This document shows positions 24,442-34,977 of a stretch of 64,000 nt of DNA, in pieces. The notes beneath the pieces are model-generated. The model was not told the origin of the DNA. It did not search any database and saw nothing but the letters and a program-made list of their open reading frames with translations. Source of the stretch: Bradyrhizobium diazoefficiens (GTDB taxonomy: Bacteria; Pseudomonadota; Alphaproteobacteria; Rhizobiales; Xanthobacteraceae); contig NZ_CP067102.1 in assembly GCF_016616885.1 (NCBI RefSeq), positions 5,484,501-5,548,500 on the forward strand, written 5' to 3'. A program made the position numbers and the translations under genes. Each line of letters begins with the position of its first letter. Within the stretch, counting starts at the first letter, position 1.

Positions 24442-27279
24442 GTGCCAGACACTAACGACCAGGACTCAGCCATTTCCTTCGGGGCCTTCCGACTGCTTCC
24501 GAAGTCGCGGTTGCTCGAGAGAAACGGCGCCCCGCTTCATCTCGGCGGTCGTGCGCTCGACATCCTCATCTTTCTCGCCGAGCGAGCCGGCGAGGTCGTC
24601 GACAAGCGGGAATTGGTCAAGCGGATCTGGGCTGACGTGAATGTCGACGAGGGCAGCCTGCGCTTCCACATCACGTCCCTGCGCAAGGCCCTGGGCGATG
24701 GCGGCGAAGGCTCCCGCTATGTCGTCAACGTGCCCGGCCGCGGCTATTGCTTCACGGCTCCCCTGCACCGCGCCGCGCCCGCGGAGAACCGGCCAGCCGC
24801 GACTGTGTCCTCGCGCCGGTCCATACCTGCCCCACTCGCGAAGATGATTGGCCGAGACGACGCCGTCGAGAAGATCGCGACTGAACTGTCCCTGCATCGG
24901 TTTGTCACCATCGTCGGCCCCGGCGGCATCGGCAAGACCTCGGTCGCACTTGCCGTTGCGCATGGTCAGCATGCGGAATTCGAGGGCCAGGTGTGCTTCG
25001 TCGATTTTGGCGCGCTGACGGAGCCGCGGCTCGTTCCCGGCACGATTGCCGCGGCGCTTGGCCTGACCGTCAATTCCGACGACCCGATACCCGGGCTGCT
25101 GCTGTCATTGCGCAACCGCCGGACGCTGCTGGTGCTCGACAGCTGCGAGCACATCATCGACGCGCTCGCTCCCCTGGCAGAGCGCATGGTGCGGGAAGCT
25201 CCGGAGCTGCATGTTCTCGCCACCAGCCGCGAATCCTTTCGCACCGAGGGCGAACGGGTCTATCGGCTGTTTCCGCTGGATTGTCCGCCACAACGCGACG
25301 GGCTGAGCATGGCCGACATCCTTGCCTATCCGGCGAGCCAGCTTTTCGTCGAGCGAATTGCCGAAAGCCTGAGCGAATTCGAGCTCAGTGAAGAGGATGC
25401 GCCTCTGGTCGCCGATATCTGCCGGCGTCTGGACGGCATTGCGCTTGCGATCGAACTCGCCGCCGGACGGGTCAACGCCTACGGGATCGCCGGCACGGCC
25501 TCGCTGCTCGACAGCCGTTTCTCGCTGCTGTGGCGGGGACGCCGCACCGCGATTCCCCGGCACCAGACACTGAGCGCGGCGCTGAGCTGGAGCTACGACC
25601 TGCTGCCCCAGGCCGAAAGCGCGACGTTGCGCGGCCTGTCGGTCTTCGTCGGTCCGTTCACACTCGAAGCTGCGCTCGCGGTCGCCGCATGCCAGGGCAT
25701 CGACGAGGCGGAAGCGGCCGAAGCGATCTCGAATTTGCTGTCAAAATCCCTGATTGCAACGTCGCCTGCCGAACGACGGCTGAGATACCGCCTGCTCGAC
25801 ACGACCCGCGCCTTCGCGGGCGACAAGCTCATCGAGAGTGGGGAAGCAGCCCGCGTGGCGCGCGCCCACGCCGAATATTTCCGCGACTTCCTGCACGACA
25901 TCTCCATCAAGTCCAACGGCATGCAGAGCGCGGGCGGCTTCCTGCCCTATGCCGATCATCTGCCAAATGTGCGGACCGCCCTGACCTGGAGCTTCTCAGA
26001 GGCCGGCGACCGCGCGCTCGGCGTCGACCTGGCGGCCGCGGCCGCGCAGTTCTTCCTCGAGCTGACATTGCTGACGGAATGCCATAGCTGGACCCAGCAG
26101 GCGCTCGCCTCTGCCGAGTTGGTCGACAGCCGCAAGGAAATGACCTTGCAGGCGGCTCTCGGCGTCTCCGTGATGTTCACGCAAGGCAACACAGAGGGGG
26201 TCCGGTCGGCGTTCACGCGAAGCCTGCAACTGGCTGAGGAGCTCGACGACCTGCACTGGCAGCTCTGGCTGTTGCGCGGGCTGCACATCTATCTGACTCG
26301 CGTCGGAGATTTTCACGGCGCGCTCGGCACCGGCGTACAGGGCGAAGGCGTCGCCAGGAAGCTGAACGACCCGACCAGCACGCTGAACGTCGAGTGGATG
26401 CTGGGTGTGGCACATCATCTGATCGGGAACCAGGACAAGGCCGTCCAGTTCTGCGAGAGCGCGATGGTGCACAATCCGAGCTCGCAGCGGCTGAATATCG
26501 GCCATCTCGGCTATGACGACCGCATCGTCGCGCTGGTCGCCTTGGCGCGCGGGCTCTGGCTCAGCGGCAGGCCCGACCGGGCCATCGAGGCGGCCAGATA
26601 CACGGTGCAGCAGGCCGAACAACTCGAGCAGCCCCTGACGCTCGGCATTTCCCTGATCTGGACCATCTACGTGTTTTTGTGGGTCGGCGACTGGGCCAGC
26701 GCCGCAAGCCTGATCGATCGGCTGATCGAACATGCCGCACGGCACTTCCTCGGCCCCTATCACGCGGTCGGCATCGGTCAGAAGGGCGAGCTCCTGCTCC
26801 GCCGCGGCGACATCGCCGGCGGCATCGAGCATCTTCGCCGCAGCCAGGCGACGTTGTACGCCACCCGGCACCGGATCATGACGACAGTGTTTGCGACAGC
26901 ACTCGCGGAGGGGCTGGCCGCCCACAACGAGGCCGATGAGGCCTTGCGCACGATCGACGAAGCCATCGCCCAGATCGGCGATCACGGCGAATCCTTCGAT
27001 ATGCCGGAAATGCTGCGGGTCAAGGCGGACATCCTGGTCCAATCCGCCAGGGCGACGGAGGCCGAAGCCTGGCTCCAGCAATCGCTTGCCTTGTCGCGCC
27101 GGCAATGCGCGCGCGGCTGGGAGCTGCGGGGGGCGATGAGCCTGGCTCGGGTCTGGCAGCGGGCTGGGCGAAAGGGCGAAGCGCAGGCTCTGCTCGCACC
27201 GCTGGTCGCGCAATATCAGGAAGGCCTGTCGAGCCGCGACCTGGTCGCCGCCAAGGGACTCCTGAGCGCGCTGAATTAA
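24442..27279 (+). CDS. Large STAND regulator: winged-helix DNA-binding + NTPase + C-terminal repeat region (regulator 2)
   Basis: 945 aa, GTG start. Same architecture as the gene at 11483: an OmpR/PhoB-type winged helix (~residues 12-106, RIWADVNVDEGSLRFHI, NVPGRGYCF), an AfsR/STAND ATPase with GPGGIGKT and LLVLDSCEH, and a helical TPR-like C-terminal half. The N-terminal two thirds are nearly parallel between the paralogs, while the repeat regions differ more, suggesting similar DNA sites but different signals. It is flanked by genes with phased repeat sites, and is the best candidate to bind them. Confidence 0.88.
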   Translation: MPDTNDQDSAISFGAFRLLPKSRLLERNGAPLHLGGRALDILIFLAERAGEVVDKRELVKRIWADVNVDEGSLRFHITSLRKALGDGGEGSRYVVNVPGRGYCFTAPLHRAAPAENRPAATVSSRRSIPAPLAKMIGRDDAVEKIATELSLHRFVTIVGPGGIGKTSVALAVAHGQHAEFEGQVCFVDFGALTEPRLVPGTIAAALGLTVNSDDPIPGLLLSLRNRRTLLVLDSCEHIIDALAPLAERMVREAPELHVLATSRESFRTEGERVYRLFPLDCPPQRDGLSMADILAYPASQLFVERIAESLSEFELSEEDAPLVADICRRLDGIALAIELAAGRVNAYGIAGTASLLDSRFSLLWRGRRTAIPRHQTLSAALSWSYDLLPQAESATLRGLSVFVGPFTLEAALAVAACQGIDEAEAAEAISNLLSKSLIATSPAERRLRYRLLDTTRAFAGDKLIESGEAARVARAHAEYFRDFLHDISIKSNGMQSAGGFLPYADHLPNVRTALTWSFSEAGDRALGVDLAAAAAQFFLELTLLTECHSWTQQALASAELVDSRKEMTLQAALGVSVMFTQGNTEGVRSAFTRSLQLAEELDDLHWQLWLLRGLHIYLTRVGDFHGALGTGVQGEGVARKLNDPTSTLNVEWMLGVAHHLIGNQDKAVQFCESAMVHNPSSQRLNIGHLGYDDRIVALVALARGLWLSGRPDRAIEAARYTVQQAEQLEQPLTLGISLIWTIYVFLWVGDWASAASLIDRLIEHAARHFLGPYHAVGIGQKGELLLRRGDIAGGIEHLRRSQATLYATRHRIMTTVFATALAEGLAAHNEADEALRTIDEAIAQIGDHGESFDMPEMLRVKADILVQSARATEAEAWLQQSLALSRRQCARGWELRGAMSLARVWQRAGRKGEAQALLAPLVAQYQEGLSSRDLVAAKGLLSALN

Positions 27280-27312
27280 GAGCATGTTCAACGGGATACC
27301 GCCCGATTGGGC

Positions 27313-27339
27313 TCTTGCAACTCCTAACAACTTCTAACA
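27313..27339 (+). promoter_or_regulatory. Phased YCTAACR repeats, site D (unknown-gene promoter)
   Basis: TCTTGCA, CCTAACA and TCTAACA at exact 10-bp steps (27313, 27323, 27333), ending 45 bp before the ATG at 27385 and just after the stop of regulator 2. Closest of the five arrays to its gene. Confidence 0.65.
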
Positions 27340-27384
27340 CGCCAAGCCGCATCCGCCCCGCCATGGTGCTGGGAATCACGGTGG

Positions 27385-28104
27385 ATGCAGCGAGACATGG
27401 CACTTCTTGACGATGCGATCGACGCCTGCGGGGGCTTGGCCCGTTGGAACAGCTTGAGCCGGTTCACGCTGCATCTTTCCGTTGGAGGAGCCCTGTTCTC
27501 CGACGCCGGACATGCCCGCGAATTCAAGGACGTCACCGCGGAGGGATCGACGCGGACACAATCGGTCCGCTTCACCGGCATCACCGGCGGCGAGCTGTCC
27601 GGCGCATTTGCGCCGGACGCGATCACGATCGAAAGCCTGGATGGTCAGGTGCTGCGGACCTGGCACAACCCAAGCCTCGCTTTCCCGACCAATGGCACAC
27701 ATGCGCTGGCAGACGAACTTCATCTGGTCTGCTTCTGCGGCGTCCAGATTTGGAATTATCTCACCACGCCGTTCCTCCTCGCTCGTCCCGACGTCGTGGT
27801 GGAGGAGCTAGCCCCGTGGCAGGAAAACACCGGAACGTGGCGGCGTCTTCGCGCACAATTCCCGCCAAGCCCGATCGGCCTTGCATCCGAGCAGGTGTTC
27901 TATTTCGACGAGAACGCTTTGCAGAGGCGGACCGATCACGATCTCCTCGGCGCACCCGTCGCGCACTATTCGTGGGCCCACGAAACCTTCGGCGGCATCG
28001 TGGTTCCAACTCTTCGGCGTACGCTGACGTTGCAGCCCGACGGCACCGTGATTGCAAAGCCCGTGCTGATCGACGTCGAGATCTTCGATGCCGTCTTCGA
28101 GTAG
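27385..28104 (+). CDS. Uncharacterised protein, candidate member of the repeat regulon
   Basis: 239 aa; an in-frame ATG at 27397 is an equally good start. No family was recognised. The protein has no signal peptide or membrane segment; it is rich in beta-prone segments (FTLHLSVGGALF, SVRFTGITGGEL, ALQRRTDHDLLGAPVAHYSW), and aromatic and Thr-rich strands suggest a beta-barrel or lipid/ligand-binding fold. The first ~20 residues (ALLDDAIDACGGLARW) form a helix. It follows regulator 2 by ~105 bp and has its own phased-repeat site, so it is probably controlled by that regulator. Confidence 0.75.
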   Translation: MQRDMALLDDAIDACGGLARWNSLSRFTLHLSVGGALFSDAGHAREFKDVTAEGSTRTQSVRFTGITGGELSGAFAPDAITIESLDGQVLRTWHNPSLAFPTNGTHALADELHLVCFCGVQIWNYLTTPFLLARPDVVVEELAPWQENTGTWRRLRAQFPPSPIGLASEQVFYFDENALQRRTDHDLLGAPVAHYSWAHETFGGIVVPTLRRTLTLQPDGTVIAKPVLIDVEIFDAVFE

Positions 28105-28173
28105 CTGCATGAAATATTGGCTAAAATTCCATCTCCTGCGGCCGGCCGCCGCATCCTCGCGGCTCGCACATAA

Positions 28174-28200
28174 TCTAACAGATCCTAATCACCCCTAACG
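28174..28200 (+). promoter_or_regulatory. Phased YCTAACR repeats, site E (AraC-gene promoter)
   Basis: TCTAACA, CCTAATC and CCTAACG begin at 28174, 28184 and 28194, an exact 10-bp period, 98-124 bp upstream of the AraC-family ATG. Confidence 0.65.
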
Positions 28201-28244
28201 AGCTTCCAGGCCTACCCACGCCTATCCTCTCATCATGGGAAGAT

Positions 28245-28256
28245 TGCGAATTCGCA
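28245..28256. promoter_or_regulatory. 12-bp perfect palindrome upstream of the AraC gene
   Basis: TGCGAATTCGCA lies 42 bp before the ATG at 28298 and downstream of the phased repeats. Possible operator or chance palindrome; no second copy was noticed. Confidence 0.25.
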
Positions 28257-28297
28257 GTTGACCACAAGTACGACGAGAAGCTGAGAGAGGATGAGCA

Positions 28298-29284
28298 ATG
28301 TTGACCGAATCGCAGACGGCCTACACTTGGATTGATCGTCCGGCCGGCCCGCGGGATCAGAAAATCCATCACGCGAGCCAGGCGATCGCCCGAGAAGACG
28401 GGTGGCGCCAGATTGCTTCGGGTTCGAAGATCGAAGAGATCACGATCTCGCGATGGGAAGATTCGCGGGACACCAAATGGCACGAAGCGACGACGCCTGA
28501 TGGCCGGTATTTCGTCGGGATCGCGCTGAAAACGACGCGAGCGAAACTGACCAGGGAACGCCAGATCATTTTCGACGGCACCATGCCATCAGGCACGCTG
28601 TATGTCAGCGCGCCGTCGCGACAGCTGAGCGCGCAATTCCAGGGGCCCTGCGAATTCCTGCACTTCCATATCTCCGCCGACCATTTCCCCGCACGATGGT
28701 CGCCGGACGCGGCCGAGGAGCTCGACGACCTCGTTCTGCTGCGCGACCCGCTCGCCGCGGGGCTGACCAAGGCACTTGCCGAACAAGGCGATACCGCGGG
28801 CCACCAATTTGCGCGCTGTATCGGTGAAATCCTTGCGATGCGCCTGACGCGCTCTGAAATGCGGCGCGCCAAGGTCAACGCCCTGCCCAAATGGCGCCTT
28901 CGACGCGTCGAGCAGCATATCGCCGCCCATTTCGAGCGGAGCATCAGCCTGTCCGAGCTCGCCGGCGTTGCCGGGCTGTCCCGAATGCATTTCGCCGCGC
29001 AATTCCGCGCAGCGACCGGCTATCGCCCGCGCGAATATTTGCTCAATCATCGCATCGAGCAGGCGAAGTCGATGTTGACGGCGAGCGAGAGACCGTTGGC
29101 CGCGATCGCACTTGCCGTCGGCTTCAGCACCCAGGCGCATTTCTCCACTGTGTTCAAGCGTATCAGCGGCCAGACGCCGGCGCGCTGGCGCGCGGCCTCC
29201 AGGAACCAGCGGCCTGATGTTGAAACGCTGCCGCGACGGCGTCCATCCTGGGATGGCGATCGCTTCGCGGGTACCGCCGCATGA
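28298..29284 (+). CDS. AraC-family transcriptional regulator
   Basis: 328 aa. The C-terminal ~100 residues hold two helix-turn-helix motifs: ISLSELAGVAGLSRMHFAAQF and RPLAAIALAVGFSTQAHFSTVF, then the GQTPARWR end typical of AraC proteins. The N-terminal ~200 residues form a sensing domain with no recognised family, of the kind found in rhizobial stress-linked AraC regulators. A basic tail (~30 aa) follows. Its own promoter carries a phased-repeat array, so it may be a second-tier regulator under regulator 1 or 2. Confidence 0.92.
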   Translation: MLTESQTAYTWIDRPAGPRDQKIHHASQAIAREDGWRQIASGSKIEEITISRWEDSRDTKWHEATTPDGRYFVGIALKTTRAKLTRERQIIFDGTMPSGTLYVSAPSRQLSAQFQGPCEFLHFHISADHFPARWSPDAAEELDDLVLLRDPLAAGLTKALAEQGDTAGHQFARCIGEILAMRLTRSEMRRAKVNALPKWRLRRVEQHIAAHFERSISLSELAGVAGLSRMHFAAQFRAATGYRPREYLLNHRIEQAKSMLTASERPLAAIALAVGFSTQAHFSTVFKRISGQTPARWRAASRNQRPDVETLPRRRPSWDGDRFAGTAA

Positions 29285-29294
29285 GAATGGTTTT

Positions 29295-29320
29295 GGCGCA
29301 AGTGCCCTGTCGCTTGCGCC
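29295..29320. terminator. Hairpin between convergent AraC and ABC transporter genes
   Basis: GGCGCAAG (29295-29302) pairs perfectly with CTTGCGCC (29313-29320) around a 10-base loop, in the 39-bp gap between convergent genes. Likely a shared bidirectional terminator, though without a T-run. Confidence 0.45.
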
Positions 29321-29323
29321 GGC

Positions 29324-30303
29324 TCATCCTGCCGGCAGCGCATCGAGATGGCAGGCCACCCATTGCTCGCCTTCCACCGAACGAAGTTGCGGCTCTTCAG
29401 TCCGGCACCGATCGAACGCGTACGGGCAGCGGGTGTGGAAGCGGCATCCGCTCGGCGGATTGATCGGGCTCGGCACGTCTCCCTTGAGGATGATGGGATT
29501 GCGCTGAGCTCCGGGCTCCGGCAGCGGAACCGCCGACAACAGCGCCTTGGTATAGGGATGCCTTGGCGCGGCAAAGATCTCCCGGCGCGGCGCCACCTCG
29601 ACGATCTTGCCGAGATACATCACCGCGACGCGGTGGGTCATGTGCTCGACGATCGCGAGGTCATGGCTGATGAACAGCAGCGCGAGGCCAAATTCGCGCT
29701 GCAGATCCTGCAACAGGTTGACGATCTGCGCCTTGACCGAGACGTCGAGCGCCGAGACCGCCTCGTCGCAGACGATCAGCTCCGGCTCGGCCGCGAGCGC
29801 CCGTGCAATGCCGATGCGCTGACGCTGGCCGCCGGAGAATTCGTGCGGCCTGCGGTTGAGCGCTTCGCGCGGCAGGCGCACCGTATCCATCAGCGCCGTC
29901 ACGCGTGTCTCGAGATCGGTCGCGGATTTGGCGAGGCCGAAATTGCGGATCGGCTCCGCGAGAATATCGCGCACGCGCATACGCGGATTGAGGCTCGAGA
30001 ACGGATCCTGGAACACCACCTGCATGCGTTGCCGCAGCTGACGCATCGTGCTCGGATGTGCGTCGTCGATACGCTGGCCGTCGAGGATGACCTGGCCGGA
30101 GGTCACATCGAACAGCCGCAGGATCGCGCGACCGACCGTCGACTTGCCGCAGCCGGACTCGCCGACAAGCGATAACGTCTCGCCCTTCGCGATCTCGAAG
30201 GACACGCCATCGACCGCGTAGACCCATTCGGACTTGCGCCCGAACAAGCCGGTCTTGACCGGAAAATGCTTCTTGAGGTCGTTGACCTGGAGCAGCGGAG
30301 GGC

Positions 30304-30307
<4 letters not shown>
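29324..30307 (-). CDS. Peptide/amide ABC transporter ATP-binding protein (DppF/OppF)
   Basis: 327 aa. Walker [11 protein letters not shown]-loop [12 protein letters not shown], signature [14 protein letters not shown], Walker [13 protein letters not shown] and switch His (ISHDL). The C-terminal oligopeptide/dipeptide extension has the Cys-containing [15 protein letters not shown], typical of DppF. Hydrolyses ATP on the cytoplasmic face as partner of the DppD-like subunit, whose stop it overlaps by 4 bp. Last gene of a five-gene importer operon. Confidence 0.95.
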
Positions 30308-31293
<986 letters not shown>

Positions 31294-31312
31294 CGCGATC
31301 AGCCCCTCGACA

Positions 31313-32236
31313 TCACAGGCTCTTGGCCATGCGCGGATCGAGCGCATCGCGAAGGCCGTCGCCGAGCAGGTTCACGGCGAGCACGGTGACGGAGAGGAAG
31401 GCCGCCGGGAAGAACACGATATAGGGCTTGACCTGCCACAGCGCGCGGCCCTCGGCCATGATGTTACCCCAGGACGGAATGGTGGGCGGCGTACCGGCAC
31501 CGATGAAGGACAGGATCGCCTCCGTGATCATGGCGCTGGCGCAAATGTAAGTCGCCTGCACCAGCATCGGCGCGAGCGTGTTGGGCAGGATATGGCGAAG
31601 AATGATCATCGGCGTACGCGTGCCGCAAGCGACCGCGGCGTCGACATAGGGCTGCTCGCGCAGCGACAGCACGACGCTTCGGACGAGCCGCGAGACGCGC
31701 GGGATCTCGGCGATGGTGATGGCCAGAATGACGTTGCCGACGCTGCCGCGCGTCAGCGCCATCAGCGCGATCGCCAGCAGGATCGGCGGGATCGACATCA
31801 GGCCGTCCATGAATCGCATCAGGATGCCGTCCGCCCAGCGAATGAAGCCGGAGACAATCCCGATGGCGAGCCCGGCCGCAGATGCCAATATCGCAACCGA
31901 CAGGCCGACCGTGAGCGAGACCCGCGCGCCAAAGAGCACGCGCGAATAGATGTCGCGGCCGAGCACGTCGCTGCCGAACCAGAAAGCGGCCGACGGTGCG
32001 CGGGTCCGCTTGGCGGGCGCGAGCGCGGTCGGGTCGACTGTCCCGAGATAGGGCGCAAAGATTGCGATCAGAACCAGCGCGAGCAGCAGCGCGCCGCCGA
32101 TCGCGACGGTAGGATGGCCGCGCAGGAAGCCGATGAAGCCGCGCCGGATGATGACCGGCCGCAGGATCTCCGGCAGTTGCGGCGCGAGAACGAAGCCGGC
32201 GGGGAGCGACTGCGGGTTGACGGTCGTATCGGTCAA
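31313..32236 (-). CDS. ABC transporter permease (DppC/OppC)
   Basis: 307 aa. About six membrane segments, starting with a cytoplasmic lead and [16 protein letters not shown]. The EAA-type loop is present ([27 protein letters not shown]). Forms the inner-membrane channel with the DppB-like subunit, whose stop overlaps this start by 4 bp. Confidence 0.95.
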   Translation of the reverse strand: MTDTTVNPQSLPAGFVLAPQLPEILRPVIIRRGFIGFLRGHPTVAIGGALLLALVLIAIFAPYLGTVDPTALAPAKRTRAPSAAFWFGSDVLGRDIYSRVLFGARVSLTVGLSVAILASAAGLAIGIVSGFIRWADGILMRFMDGLMSIPPILLAIALMALTRGSVGNVILAITIAEIPRVSRLVRSVVLSLREQPYVDAAVACGTRTPMIILRHILPNTLAPMLVQATYICASAMITEAILSFIGAGTPPTIPSWGNIMAEGRALWQVKPYIVFFPAAFLSVTVLAVNLLGDGLRDALDPRMAKSL

Positions 32237-33174
32237 TAGCGGATCCTCGGGTCAACGAGCGTGTATGTGACGTCGATCATCAGATTGACGAGGACGTAGA
32301 CGAAGCTGAACAGCAGCACGATGCCCTGGATGACCGGATAGTCGCGGCGCAGGATCGCATCGATCGTGAGGCGGCCGAGACCGGGGATCGCGAACACGCT
32401 TTCCGTCACGACCGCGCCGCCGATCAGGAGCGCGATGCCGATCCCGATCACGGTCACGATCGGCACCGCCGCATTCTTCAATGCGTGAATGAACAGGATG
32501 CCGCCTTGCCCCATCCCCTTGGCGCGCGCGGTGCGGATATAGTCCTGTTGCAGGACTTCGAGCATGGTGGCGCGGGTGATGCGCGCAACCAGCGCGATGT
32601 AGACGCAGCCGAGCGCGATCGCCGGCAGGATCAGGTTTTGCAGCCACGGCCAGAAGCCCTCCGTGAGCGGCGTATAGCCCTGCACGGGAAGCCATTCGAG
32701 CTCCAGCGCGAAGATGTAGGCAAGGACATAGCCGACGACGAAGACGGGCAGCGAGAAGCCGAACACGGCGAACGCCATGATGGCGCGATCGATGAAGCTT
32801 CCCGCCTTCCATGCCGCGACCACGCCCAGCGGCACCGCGACGACGATCGTGAGCAGAAGCGTGACGGTCATCAGCGACAGCGTCGGTCCGAGACGCTGCC
32901 CGATCATCGCGGACACCGGCAGATTGGTGAAGATCGACGTGCCGAGATCGCCATGCAGGATGCGCCAGACCCAGCTGCCGAACTGGATCAGGAAGGGACG
33001 GTCGAGGCCGAGGCCCTGGCGGATGCGCTCCACATCCTCCGGGCTCGCCTGGTCGCCCGCGATCACCACGGCGGGATCACCCGGCGCGATATAGAGCAGG
33101 CTGAACACGAACAGTGCAACAATCGCCATCACCGGCAAGGTGGCGACGATGCGCCGGAGGATATAGGAGAGCAT
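32233..33174 (-). CDS. ABC transporter permease (DppB/OppB)
   Basis: 313 aa, beginning MLSYILRRIVATLPVMAIV as in DppB-like permeases, with ~6 membrane segments, AIVIAGDQA-type periplasmic loop and the cytoplasmic loop ARAKGMGQGGILFIHALKNA. It ends in the characteristic [13 protein letters not shown] tail. Directly follows the binding-protein gene (17-bp gap). Confidence 0.95.
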   Translation of the reverse strand: MLSYILRRIVATLPVMAIVALFVFSLLYIAPGDPAVVIAGDQASPEDVERIRQGLGLDRPFLIQFGSWVWRILHGDLGTSIFTNLPVSAMIGQRLGPTLSLMTVTLLLTIVVAVPLGVVAAWKAGSFIDRAIMAFAVFGFSLPVFVVGYVLAYIFALELEWLPVQGYTPLTEGFWPWLQNLILPAIALGCVYIALVARITRATMLEVLQQDYIRTARAKGMGQGGILFIHALKNAAVPIVTVIGIGIALLIGGAVVTESVFAIPGLGRLTIDAILRRDYPVIQGIVLLFSFVYVLVNLMIDVTYTLVDPRIRY

Positions 33175-33191
33175 CTGGCCTCAGCGCAGGG

Positions 33192-34796
33192 TCATGCGGT
33201 CTTCGATACGCCCCAGAAGAACGGCAACGGTCCCTTGGTGATACCGGAGACGTTCTTGCGCCAGGCCGTGTAGCTCAGGAAGAACCCGGTCGGCGCGTAG
33301 ACGACGTCATCGAGCGCCGCCTTGTTGAGACGACCGATCGCGGCCTTCTCCTCGTCGAGGTTCTTGGCCTCGAACCAGGACGTGACTTCCTTCTCCGTGC
33401 CGGCGCTGGTCGGCCAGCCGAACCAGGCCTTGTCGCCGTTGGCGCGAATGGCGGTGTAGGGCGCGGGATTGATGCAGTCCGCGCCGGCGTGCCAGGTGTG
33501 GAACATGTTCCAGCCGCCCTGCCCCGGCGGAGTCTTGGCGGCGCGGCGGGAGCCGACCGTGCCCCAATCGGTGGCGACGAAGTCGACATTCATGCCGAGC
33601 TGCTTGAGAAGATCCGCGGTGACGTCGCCTTGCGCCTTCGTAATCGGCTGGTCCTGCGCGACGAGGCATGCTACCGGCTGGCCGGAATAGCCGCTCTCGG
33701 CGAGCAGCTTCTTGGCCGCGTCGAGATCGCGCTTGCCTTTCAGGATCTCGCCGCCCATCTCGCTGTAGAGCGGCGTATCCGGCGTGAAGAAGCCGGGCAG
33801 CGGCTTCCACAGCGAATTGTCGTCGCCGATGATCGCGCGCATATAGTCTTCCTGGCTCATCGCCATCAGCACCGCGCGTCGGGCGCGTACGTCGTTGAAC
33901 GGCGGATACAGGAAATTCATGCGGAACGAGCCGATATTGCCGAGGGGATCGCCAATGTCGACGCTGATGTTCTTGTTCTTCTTCAGGACCGGAACGAGGT
34001 CGGCGATCGGGCTCTCCCACCAATCGACCTCGCCGTTCTGCAGCGCGGCGGCTGCGGTCGCTGCATCCGGCATCACGATCCATTCGACGCGGTCGATCAG
34101 GATCTGCTTGCCGCCGGCGAGCCACGACGCCTTCTCCTGCCGCGGCACGTAGTCGGCGAACTTCTCGAACACGGCCTTTGCGCCGGGGACCCATTCGCCC
34201 TTGGCGAACTTCATCGGTCCGGAGCCGACATAGTCGCCGATCTGCTTGAACGGATCGGTTTGCGCGATGCGCTCGGGCATGATGAATGCACAGGGCGAAT
34301 TGTTCTTCGCAAGCGCGTAGAGCATCTTCGGGAAGGGCTGCTTCAGCACCCATTTGAAGGTGCGATCGTCGACCGCCGTGAGCTCCTGCTGAAGCGCCTT
34401 GATCATCAGGCCCATCGGATCGCGCGCCGCCCAGCGCGAAAGGCTCGCGACGACGTCCTTGCTCAAGACGGGCTCGCCGTCATGGAATTTGAGGCCCGGC
34501 CGCAATTTGAACGTCCAGGTCGTGCCGTCGTCGGTCACTTCCTCGGATTCGACCATCTGACGTTGCGGCTGAAGCGAGGAGTCGATGCCGTAAAGCGTGT
34601 CCCAGACCAGCGCTGCGGCGTTCCGCACGACATACTGCGTGCCCCAGATGGGGTCGAAATTGGCGAGATTGGCCTGCGGCACGAAACGCAAGGTGCGGGC
34701 GGAGGCGCCTTGCGCGATCGCCGGCGCCGAAAGGCCACCGGACAATGCCAGACCGCCCGCGCCAGCCAGTCCCTTCAATACGGTCCTGCGATCCAT
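33192..34796 (-). CDS. Extracellular solute-binding protein, family 5 (DppA-like)
   Basis: 534 aa from the ATG at 34796 (GGAGGAC upstream). A Tat-like signal (MDRRTVLKGLAGAGGLALSG, cleavage near AIAQG) precedes the SBP_bac_5 fold: FDPIWGTQYVVRNAAALVWDTLYG, LRPGLKFHDGEPVLSKDVVASL and a late AVLMAMSQEDY segment. Periplasmic receptor of the importer. Cluster members process hydantoins or carbamoyl amino acids, so the ligand may be a cyclic amide, carbamoyl compound or peptide; inferred only. Confidence 0.93.
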   Translation of the reverse strand: MDRRTVLKGLAGAGGLALSGGLSAPAIAQGASARTLRFVPQANLANFDPIWGTQYVVRNAAALVWDTLYGIDSSLQPQRQMVESEEVTDDGTTWTFKLRPGLKFHDGEPVLSKDVVASLSRWAARDPMGLMIKALQQELTAVDDRTFKWVLKQPFPKMLYALAKNNSPCAFIMPERIAQTDPFKQIGDYVGSGPMKFAKGEWVPGAKAVFEKFADYVPRQEKASWLAGGKQILIDRVEWIVMPDAATAAAALQNGEVDWWESPIADLVPVLKKNKNISVDIGDPLGNIGSFRMNFLYPPFNDVRARRAVLMAMSQEDYMRAIIGDDNSLWKPLPGFFTPDTPLYSEMGGEILKGKRDLDAAKKLLAESGYSGQPVACLVAQDQPITKAQGDVTADLLKQLGMNVDFVATDWGTVGSRRAAKTPPGQGGWNMFHTWHAGADCINPAPYTAIRANGDKAWFGWPTSAGTEKEVTSWFEAKNLDEEKAAIGRLNKAALDDVVYAPTGFFLSYTAWRKNVSGITKGPLPFFWGVSKTA

Positions 34797-34977
34797 GAAG
34801 TCCTCCCAGTAGTGCCGTGATACCGGCCGTTCATTGGCCAAGGGCAGGTGAAAGCGAGCCCATTAGCGTGCAAATGGTATGCCAGTAAACGAACCTTCGC
34901 CAGCGGGATCTCATCGCCTTTTGCCGGCCAGGACCGCAGGAGCGGGCGTCAAGAAGCGGCTGCCAGGGCTGGCCCGG

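Noticed and set aside
33114..34820. 568-codon open frame on the plus strand
   Set aside because: Antisense to the family-5 solute-binding protein; no domain.
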